The notes under the pieces are model-generated. The model was given only the letters and a program-made list of their open reading frames with translations. It made no database searches and had not been told where the DNA came from. A program made the position numbers and the translations under genes. From [Phialemoniopsis] sp. UDSM-2020 (lineage: Eukaryota; Ascomycota; Sordariomycetes; Thyridiales; Thyridiaceae), in assembly GCA_018873225.1 (NCBI GenBank), contig JAEILZ010000010.1, positions 62,001-126,000 on the forward strand: a stretch of 64,000 nucleotides of DNA, given 5' to 3'. Of this stretch, positions 22,301 to 31,483 are shown piece after piece; within the stretch, counting starts at the first letter, position 1, and the number at the start of each line of letters is the position of its first letter.

Positions 22301-24217
22301 GATCCATACCGCTTTTGACGATCTTCATACAAGTCGGTCAACCCGGACAGGATCGATGAAGTCGGCGGTAATTGATGGAGCAGGGAGTTAAGTATCGAGC
22401 GAAACATTCCCAGGGGCGACTTTTGAAGGGGTGTTCCACGTCCATGGAAGAAGAAGGAGGTGACGAAGTGGTGAGGACGACTTGCACGCATCTCTTCCAC
22501 AGCAAATTTCATAAGGACAGACTTTCCGACCCCTGGATTTCCCTTGACCCAAAAGAGGTCACAAGCAGTAGCTATCCAATTCTGATACGTTGGATCTTGT
22601 AGAAGCCATCGACAGCTATCCTTGGCAGTAAGAATTTCAATACGACGAGACTCCTGCTCTTTGAAAGCCAGAGACTTAAGGCATTCTAGTCTTGTCAGTG
22701 CCTTCCAAGTCTGTATGCGTTGGATGGAGTCTTACCTCGCTGCGCATCCGAAAGGGCGGCAGAAACTGAAGACCATCATGTTAGATATTGATCGACGTCG
22801 GGACGTGCAGGGACAATACCTCCAGTGAGCGACATGGGGCTCTCGATAATTGAAGAGACATTGGGTCTAATGAGTAACGAGTCCAGACAAAGTTTGATGC
22901 GTATGTAGGCGTCGTCACAGTAGTGGCTAAATTTGACCATCCCAGAGTGACTAGAGTTGATTGGGTGCTGCATGTGCTGGTCACTTCCACATGTAGCAGA
23001 CGCGAAATCTACCAGGAGCTCTGCAGGGCCCGAAAATACCCACTTTCCGTCGGCTGCCTGTGTACTAACTGAGTTACGTGCAAAGACAGTAAGGACTGCT
23101 TTCAACGACTTACCTGAACTACTGTTGGGGAAACTTCTGTTTCATAGAAAGCTACCACTGGAGTTTCTCTTCGTCGAATTGCCTTTTTGAAGTCTCCCTC
23201 CAGGCTTGGAAGATAGCCCGAACCTTTATTTAAGGACTCAAGAAGTCCCCGATTGGGTCGGTCTTTGACCAACGGAATTAGGGATGTGATGGCCATGCCG
23301 AAGTGAGGGACACCAAAGAAGAGAAATCCGGATATCGAACGTAGTATCGATGCATTACGCTCATCCTTCCGTCTATTCATTATCACTACCGCCTAAATAC
23401 AAAGTAGATTAGCCTCCCCACGATGCTCACAATCCGTTAAGTCTACTGACCTCTTTGATAACAAGCCCTCCAAGGCTGTGACCGATGTACACAGTGGAGC
23501 GAGGTTTACTGGGCGACTGTTGTGCATGTCCATTTCGTTGAGCGGTTAAGCTACACATTGGGAGTGGGGAAATTGCTTACTTTGATGCCTTGAAGCTGGA
23601 GGGCAAATGTTCGACCCAGATCTGTCAGGTTTTGAAGTGAAGTGCTTTGAAGCAGGTGGGCGTCATATCCATAAATCATGACCCTAGCCTGGGGAAAGTC
23701 TAGCGGAAGCGCATCTCGTAGCCACATGAACCCGGAGTTCCTGCTCTTGAAGGAGCCGAAGGCGTGACCACCCAACCCTGTGAGTGCTATCACTCTAGTA
23801 TCGACCCTTATAAGCATCATCCTTCCTTGAACCATGAGCAACACCGAGGAGAACTCACTCGACAGAACACTCTTGATCGTTCGCGTGGTGAAGAGGTGTG
23901 AATCCCGAGAAATGAGTATCGAAGATGATAGTCTCCGGTCCCACAAACTCATTGTCCTCCATGGACTCCCGGGCCGGCATCCCAATTGGCCATTCATTGA
24001 CTGAGCTGTGACAGAGGGCGTCTGGAATACTATTGAAGCTTAGGGTCGCGACTTTGGTCGTTTGTTGGATTGGGTTGGTTGCAAGCGAGTGGACCGTGAC
24101 TCTCTCACCGAAAGGAATTGAGAGCGCGATCATCACGAGGTGTCGAACATCGGCTCGTGTTTGGTATCTGTGGGGGATTCCCCGCAACCGAAAGCATTTG
24201 TATTCGACGGTCGTCAT
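19354..24217 (-). CDS. alpha/beta-hydrolase-NACHT-ankyrin NLR-like (STAND) protein
   Basis: Seven exons (23859-24217, 23581-23794, 23451-23516, 23114-23392, 22820-23057, 22736-22765, 19354-22685) keep phase throughout and give 1505 residues. Domain 1 (about 120-385) is an alpha/beta-hydrolase with VIALTGLGGHAFGSF, nucleophile elbow GHSLG (Ser205) and LFFGVPHFG. Domain 2 is a NACHT NTPase: Walker A GNPGVGKS (about 444-451), Walker B VVIFIDALDECGE (about 554-566) and the winged-helix-like FIHQSVADYVLKYFL. Domain 3, from about residue 890, is a series of irregular ankyrin repeats, the last ones regular (TRILLDRGADPNTR, VRLLLENGADPNLR), with an acidic insert of Asp/Ser. Architecture hydrolase-NACHT-ANK is a known fungal NLR type: sensor repeats, switch, effector. 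The gene faces the HET gene tail to tail. An incompatibility or defence role is inferred. Confidence 0.9.
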
Positions 24218-24849
24218 GGTAATGCTATGCCGAGAAGAGACATCCGAAGTTGATTGAAGGGATGGTACTCGAATGGATTGAGAAGCGATACTGACGTACG
24301 CAAACGTTAGACTCTCGTCGAATCATAGTTGTCAGCACCAGGGAGAAGACAAACCAGTAAAACAGCGTCTTCCGGTATCTGCTATTGGGAGCTTAGAAGT
24401 CAAGTGGGATCTCGATCGCTTCTTCGGCGACGCGGCGTCATGATGCGAACTGCTTGCAACATGATCATGAATGGCTAAAGGAAGAAAAAGTTCAGCCTGG
24501 TCAGCCCCAACGAAAAAGGTGATATCCAATAGAGTCCTGCAGGTCACGAGGCACAGCTACGCCCCCGGCTGTCTTTTCAGGTCAGGCTGACTTTCAAAGG
24601 GCAGTGCCTACCCCTGTCCGCCAATGCATTGTCACCAACCCAATAGCGTTGGATTTCGAGACAGAGAAACTTCAAGGATGGCCGGCCGCAGCCCCTTGAC
24701 CATACCGTTCCGAAAATTGACAGAAACAGCCAGACTAGATCAACAAACAGGAAAGTGTAGATGTGTGAACAATTTGAGCTTAACCTCTCTTCGTCCGATA
24801 GCTGAACATCGTTTCACTTGCAATTTATCCCTTTGAATTACTCGCCGGA
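24218..24849. other. NLR promoter / GH115 3' spacer
   Basis: This 632-bp stretch lies between the NLR start and the GH115 stop, both genes being on the minus strand. Only short unsupported frames are present. It should contain the NLR promoter and the GH115 terminator; no clear TATA is seen. Confidence 0.4.
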
Positions 24850-27800
24850 TTACATCATCCACATCACCGCAAGCATCAATCCCATCACAACCGACGCCAA
24901 CCCACCACCCACGACCCTCCCGCCATCATTCTTCTTATCCCCCTGACCCACCCCCTCAGCCCTGGTAGCATTACCATCCCCGACACCACCCAGCACCCCA
25001 AAGCTGTTGGTAAACGCCGTCTGGTTGTGCGCCCCCACGATGTCCCGCCCGACAAGGAAGCTCTCCGGCGGCCCCAGGTAGCTCGGGCGCACGCCGCCCA
25101 TGTCGACCACGACCTTTTGCACGAGGATGCTCGGCAGCAGGCACCAGATCCGCAGCTTGTACGCGCCGGCCTTGGTCACGTTGAACGAGCTCTTAGTATA
25201 ATTGCCGTACCGGCCCCACACGCCGTCGCCCACGGCGAAGCCCCACCCGTCGGGCAGGTTGCCGCCCTGGATCCGCCCGACGGGGCGCACCATCGTCGGC
25301 TTGGGCGGCTCCGTGGCGCCGGCCGGGTACAGCGCGATGCCGTACTCCAGCGGCGTGTTGTCGCCGAGGTAGTTGTGGCTCGGCGACATGAAGACCGTGA
25401 CGTTGGCCGCGGAGCTGTTGCCGAAGAGGTACATGTCGTACTCGAGCGCCGGCGCCTCCTCGAGGCTCAGCTTGTCCGTGTTCTGCGGGACGAGGCCCAC
25501 GCCGCCCAGCGTGCGCCCGTAGTTGCGGAAGGTGTGGTACGTCACGTTACTTGACGACGAGGAATTGGACTTGCCCGCCGGCTGCACGATGGCCTGGAAG
25601 TGCGGGCCCTCGATCGAGACATGCCCGTCCGACTCGACGAAGCCGGCCTCGAAGCCCTCGGGCAGCGAGCGCGTGAGCACGGGGACCTGCACGATGGGCT
25701 CGGGGAAGCCGTACTTGTCGAGCCCGCGGCACGGCGTCGTGACGTTGATGTTGACCGTCGCGTTCTGCGCCTGCGCCCAGTCGATCGAGATGTACACCCG
25801 GGAGTCGCTGCCTTTCTCGCCGCCGACGGTGCCGGTGTACTGCGACAGCTTGACCCACGGCTGCCAGGGCGACGCGGTCCAGGCGCATGAGTTGGTGCCG
25901 CGCGAGAAGACGTCAAAGTAGCGCGTGACGGGCCCGTAGCGGTCCATGGGCGGCACGACGAGCGTGTTGCCCGAGTTGCCGTGCCACTTGTCGTCGCCCT
26001 GGACCGTGGCGTTCCACCCTTCAACGCCGACGCCGACGTGGCCCGCCAGCGAGGTGAAGGCCGTCTGCACGTAGGTCATGGCGGGCAGGGTGTTGCGCAT
26101 GGGCTGCTGCCAATAGCCGTCGTAGCCGAGGTGGGTTTCTGTCCAATTACCCGTCAGTTGTAACGTTAGTGATGATATTCTGGTTGCACTTACGGTCCAT
26201 CATGTGCGCCCACTTGCCATCAAGCATCTTGTCCCACCTCACAGTCAAGTTCACATCATCATCGGACGACTGCAGCACCGCCTTGATGACATCATTCGCC
26301 GAGTTGCGTTTCTGGCCAGAGTATAGCGCGTTCTTGGCCGCGCCAATGTAGATCTTGTGCACGATCTCGCCGCCGAGCACGGGGTGCAGGACGAGCTGGA
26401 AGAAGGCGTCGCGCGCCTCCTCGTCGAGCTTGTCGTGGATGGCCTGCGCGTCCTCGCGCAGGACGGCCCACTGCTCGAGCACGGCGTCGGCCTCGTTGTA
26501 GTTGAGCACCGAGTACGTCTGCGGCTCGATGAGCTCGAACTTGCGCCGGGCGGCGTACATGCCGAACCGCGTCACCACGTCCGAGATGTTAGCCGCCAGG
26601 CGCGGGCCGAACTCGCGGCTCGCCCACGCCAGCGCCCAGTCGTCGGCGCTGTCGACGTCCCACCGCTTCGCGTCGTAGGCCATGTCGAAGAAATGGCTGA
26701 TGGGGATCTCGAGGGGCTTGAGGTCGCCCACGTTGACGATCCAGATGCGGTCGGCGCCGCGGCTGTAGGCGAGGTGCATCTGCTCGGCCGTGTGCGACAG
26801 CTGCACGGTGTTGACCCACTTGTAGTTGCGCGGGTCGCCGACGTAGTCGAAGTGGTAGTACACGCCCGCGCCGCCGGGCCGGTCCGTCTCGTTGGACAGC
26901 GGCAGGCGGCGCACGTTGCCCCAGTTGTCGTCGGCCCAGAGCAGCGTGACGTCCTCGGGCACCGTGAGCCCTTCAAAGATGTACGACTGCACCTCCTTGT
27001 ACAGGCACCACATCTGCGGCACGTCCGAGATGTTGACGCCGCCGAGCCCCTCGCTGATGATCTTTTGCTGGTTGCCCACGAGGGCCTCGAGCATGGTGAC
27101 GATCTTGTCGACGCCGAGGCCCTCGATCGCCGTGTCGCCCGTGCCGCGCATGCCCATCGTCCAGAGCGAGTTGCGCGCGTAAGGCTTGGCGCGCGAGACG
27201 CCGTACCGGAAGTACTCGTCGATGGTCTCGTTGTTGAGGTTGTACGCCCAGGCGCCCTTGTAAAAGTGGCCAAACTCGTTCTGCGCGCGCATCAGCGGCT
27301 CCGTGTGCGAGCTGCCGAGCACGATCTCAAAGGCGTCGGCGAGCGGCTGGTTGCCCGGGTCATCGACCTCAAACATGGTGCCCCAGATGGCGGGCCAGAG
27401 GTAGTTTGCGCGCAGGCGCAGGAGAACCTCGAAGACGAGAGCGTAGAACTGCGGGCCGTAGCCGGCGCCGTAGGGCGTGTCGGGCCAGTGCGTCGCGACC
27501 CAGTTGGTCAGGTCGGGCTGCTCGTCGTTGAGGAAGAAGCCGCGGTACTTGACCGAGGGCGAGGCTTGCACCTTGCGCTCGGCAAGCGCGTAGATATCCT
27601 TGTGCTTCTTGGTAGGGACGTCGGCCCAAAAGTACCACGGCGACACGCCGATCTGCTCGCTGACATCGTAGATGCCGTAGATGGTGCCGCGCGGATCGCT
27701 TCCCGCGATGACAAGGGCCTGAGCACAGCCCGGGAAGGGGTCTTTGACGAGTTGGCTAACAAACGCCTCCCACTTGCCCTTGACCTCGGAGACGTCGATC

Positions 27801-28317
27801 GTCTTGGCCTCGACCAGCTTGTCGATGAGCTCCGAGTGGCCGATGGTGCCGGCGATGACGACCGTCTTGTCGGGTGCTGGGTCGGCATACTTGGGCCCGG
27901 GGAAGCTTTGCTTCCCAGTGGTGGTGTACTGACAAGTGTCGTTAGCTACCTAGTGTTTCTTTATTGCCTTGTGGTGCGTTTTCGACTGGGTTTACACTTC
28001 CAACTTACCACGGTATTATTCATATTATTCACTGGGTCATAGTCGTACGCCGCTGGACCAGATCCCTTCTCTCCATTGCTCAGAGTGTAGTTGGTGCCCG
28101 TGACCCGGCCAAAGTCGAGTGCCAGGTCTCCCGCCGCGCGGGTTACACCCCAGTAGTCGTTGCTGGAGACGCGGATCTGGCCGGCCGAGACTGAACCACC
28201 GGCGATTTGGAATGCATCGGCAGCCGACTCGAAAGCCACGATGGGCTTCTGGCCCAGCGCCGCGACGAGGCTTGCCCCACCCGCGAGAGCAGCGAGCAAT
28301 CGCGAGGTAAGCTGCAT
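24850..28317 (-). CDS. GH115 alpha-glucuronidase, secreted, possibly GPI-anchored
   Basis: Three exons (28009-28317, 26194-27928, 24850-26138; introns 80 and 55 bp) give 1110 residues. Signal peptide 1-22 (LVAALG). GH115 hallmarks follow: IVIAGSDPRGTIYGIYDVSE-like start of the barrel, FFLNDEQPDLTNW, RLRANYLWPAIWG, LLWADDNWGNVRRLP, YYHFDYVGDPRNYKWVNT, and the MMDQTHLGYDGYWQQP stretch rebuilt across intron 2. GH115 enzymes remove 4-O-methyl-glucuronic acid from internal and terminal xylose of xylan. The extreme C-terminus is a Gly/Asp-rich linker followed by a hydrophobic tail (GLASVVMGLMLAVMWMM) as in GPI signals, which would keep the enzyme on the wall or membrane. Codon third positions are strongly GC-biased here, which creates long antisense shadow frames. 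Confidence 0.92.
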
Positions 28318-29640
28318 TGTGCTTGTAGAACAGGCCAATTGAGACTGGCAAGCAAGCTGTCTGTCTACCCGAAAAGAAGGAAGACGATCAATTGACCGCA
28401 CTTGGTCAAGGGTAGCTTGCGACAAAGAGCAGAAGGAGATCGGTGCGGACGGGCGTCCCAGTCGCAAGGTTATATCGCCCAGAGAGCTGGGTATGCTGAC
28501 GTGCGCGAACACACCCTCACTTGAGGAAGCAAAACGACCCGTACCGAACCATAGCTACCTACCCTTGTCGGGGCCTTACATGGCAAAATAGATTATCCAG
28601 GAACGAGGTCGTAGTAGAGGACCAACATGGCATAGCGGTGCGGGCACTCGTGGTGTGCGTGTGCGTCGACCGTGCCTGTGCAGAGAGCTTCCCGGAAAGC
28701 GGCCCCGATATTGGAGCCAGGTGACATGGTGAGGTAATGGCGTCCCGGGTTGGCGGATAAAAGCAGCTTGGGTCCCAGGGGATCAGCGGGAGAGAGCTCT
28801 GAGGAAAGCAGGTAGCTGTTGTTGGGTTCTTTCAGGCAGTTGCTGCTTGGAGGTCTTGGCTCGAGCGAAGAATAGCCCGATCATCTCAAGACCACGGGGT
28901 TTGTTTTGCTGAGTTGGGATGTACCAACAACCTCGACTCGCGAACCTGTTCCCCGCACGACCGGGTGATGGCGATGTAGATCAACGCGCGGTGCAATCGA
29001 CCGGCAGCTCGTTGCTCGCACTTTCAAATAGTTGGAAGCTGTGGTGTCCGACTGCATGACGCTGTATGATTGCGGCTCTGCTTCTGAGACGCATCAATAT
29101 AATAAGCACCATCCAGGACAACCAAGATCCAGCTTCAAAAGTGCCCTGTAATAGACCTTTTACGGAGTTCAGAATGTTTACGGAGAAAATGAGAGGTTGC
29201 GGGGAAGGCAGCGGAGCAGTGCATTTAGCCGCAAAGCAACCCCAGCATCCATCCTAGGCCCCGTTCTGGGTATTTGCATTGGTGCAAGCCAAGCACGGAC
29301 GACCTCCGAAGATCGAAAATAGTTCATTAGCAGGCGTGCAGAGGCAGTCACAATTGAGAAGTGGAGAGCCTACATCTAAATGCTCAGTAGACCCTCTCAT
29401 CCTTTGGCGATTGGGTCTCAGGTGAGTTCGGACTCCAAGGTTGCTGCGCTGTGGTAGACTACTGAAGTAATGAGGGTGTCAATCGGAGAAAGGCAGGGCA
29501 AGATGCTGAAGACGACCAAGTTGTTCTCAAAGACGCTTTCTTGCTCAGTTTTCTCTGTTAGATATAATACAACCTAAACACCGATATCAACCTTCCCGTC
29601 CCTGTTGTTATGATTGCAAGTAGCTGTTCCCTCGAACCGA
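28318..29640. promoter_or_regulatory. GH115 upstream region / BuGZ 3' spacer
   Basis: About 1.3 kb without a supported gene. Near 28470 a TATATC motif on the minus strand lies roughly 150 bp upstream of the GH115 ATG. The rest is unremarkable mixed sequence that includes the BuGZ 3' UTR. No repeat or RNA gene seen. Confidence 0.4.
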
Positions 29641-30856
29641 TCATGCTGCCGCCACCGCGTATTTCGACATCTGTCCCAGCCTCTCCTCCAAGCTCACTTC
29701 CGTGTCTGCGTATATCATCCTGATTGCCTTCTCCTTCTTTGTCTTCTCGGCGGCGGGCGGCTCTGCGCCACCGTCGGCTTTGGGGACCTTGATGCCGGCC
29801 TCGGCCATGCGAATCATCTGGTCGATATCGTCGCCCTGGCGAGCGGCGCCAGACACAAGCTCGTCGAGTGTTGACGCGTTGCCACCCGCAGGATAACCGC
29901 CAGCGGGGTAGTTGCCGCCGTAGGGAGGTCGCTGAGGGAGGCCGGACTGTGCGGGAGGGTTGCTCGGGGGCCGCGCTGGAAGCGCGCCGTACGGTGCGCC
30001 AGCCGGGGGATAGCTGCCAGGGAACTGTTGAGGAGGGTATTGGCCTGCAGGAGGCTGGCCATATTGCTGTTGCTGTTGATATTCGAGACCGGCTTGGGGA
30101 GGAGGGTAAGGGCCGTTCTGGAGAGGAGTTAGCGATAGGCATTCAAAGGCTAGTGATGTGGCTGGCAGGGCTGCTTACGTTTTGGGCCGGGCTCTGGCCG
30201 TTTGGAGGAGCTGGGCTTCCCGTGTCGCCGGCGGCTTTCCTTGCCGCCATCTTTGCGCGATGGTCTGCTAGCCTTTTCTTAATGTCGTCTGCCGATTCCA
30301 CCTTGATCTTCTTGGCTGGGCCCTGGCTACCGGACTGGCCTGGCGGGGGGTTGCCTGTAGCAGCGCGTCGGTCGGCCTGGGCCTGGTAGTAGTTCTGAAT
30401 GATGCGCTGGTTGTGTTGCTGAACAATGTCGTCGGGCACACCTTCCATTCCGAAAATCTCGACATCAAGGCCCTGTCGGTTGGGCAGCGCATTCTCGACT
30501 TCGGACAGCGATTCTTTGTGGACCTGGTTCATGTGGACGGAGAGACCTGCGAACAATGATTGTTAGCATTGATTGGAAACAGCATCTTACGAAACGGGTA
30601 GTAAACGCTGAATGCAGATGTGATGGACGTACCTCCGGCTGTGTTCAATCTCCTGCCGCATCGCTCGCACTTGAAGTGCTTTGCCTTCTGATGGGAGATG
30701 AGGAGCTTCAGATCCTCAAAGTCACGCTCACCTAGGTACAAAGAGTCAGCAATTGAACAAGTTAGCGCATCTGAGCGGTAGCAGCCTACAGTAGTAGCAC
30801 CACGGCCGCGCGAGGATCTCCTCGACATCGGGGTGGCTGCGCTTCTTCTTGCCCAT
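29641..30856 (-). CDS. BuGZ/ZNF207-type C2H2 zinc-finger protein
   Basis: Four exons (30790-30856, 30633-30731, 30179-30546, 29641-30117; introns 58, 86 and 61 bp) give 336 residues. The start [19 protein letters not shown] and two tandem fingers ([23 protein letters not shown] and [22 protein letters not shown]) are the BuGZ signature, and the first intron splits a zinc Cys codon. After a nuclear-type basic region comes a Pro/Gly/Gln/Tyr-rich low-complexity segment (about 180-270), as in animal BuGZ where it drives coacervation. At the C-terminus, residues about 313-331 (core [13 protein letters not shown]) match the Bub3-binding GLEBS motif. In animals BuGZ loads Bub3 on kinetochores and also acts in splicing. 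A housekeeping gene. Confidence 0.88.
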
Positions 30857-31483
30857 GGTGCCTCTCCGCGTGCGCCCTACTGTGTTCTAAGGGGTTTGTA
30901 AGCTGTCGATAGCGTGATCGCAGATAGCTTAGAGCTCTGCGATGGAAGGGTGGTCTCGGTGGGCTTGATGCGGTCGTGATGGCAGAGGTGGTTGTTGGAT
31001 GTCGCAATTTTGGAGAGCGAGCTCTGGTCAGGCCCTCCTCACTGCCTCAAAAAGTTCAGCCTCCTCCAGAGCCAATTCGCGCGGCAAGCGCGCTAGCCCG
31101 TTTAGGGTTAGCGTCTCTCCTTGGGCCAGTCGAGTACCAAAGTACTTTGGTGCCTCGCCGTGACGACGGAAACCGTAATATCTCGGACACAGGAAAGATT
31201 ATGACTTGATTATTCTATACACGTATGATTAGAGTCGTAGAGATACCTGATGATCCTTATTCTCAATTGATAAACTTCATGTGGTGTGGTTTCGAGCTTA
31301 TCGATATGCTATGGTTACGTCAGGAGCAGCCCCGATACCTGCCATTCCTGGCGATAGCTTGGCCGCGCGACGACAGGCACAAGACCTCCACGAAATCACG
31401 ACATCCCCAGCTTGACACTGTCCAACTCTGACCTTTCGCTGGGTCAGACGAGGAGGCAAGAGACAAATTACAAAGAACTCACG
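30857..31483. promoter_or_regulatory. divergent promoter BuGZ / amidohydrolase
   Basis: 627 bp between two divergent starts. It is GC-moderate with no TATA box, as usual for housekeeping promoters. No gene or repeat is evident. Confidence 0.45.

Noticed and set aside
26357..28042. 561-codon plus-strand open frame
   Set aside because: It is the antisense shadow of the GC-biased GH115 exon 2; composition is R/V/H/D-rich without motifs, while the opposite strand has clear GH115 signatures.
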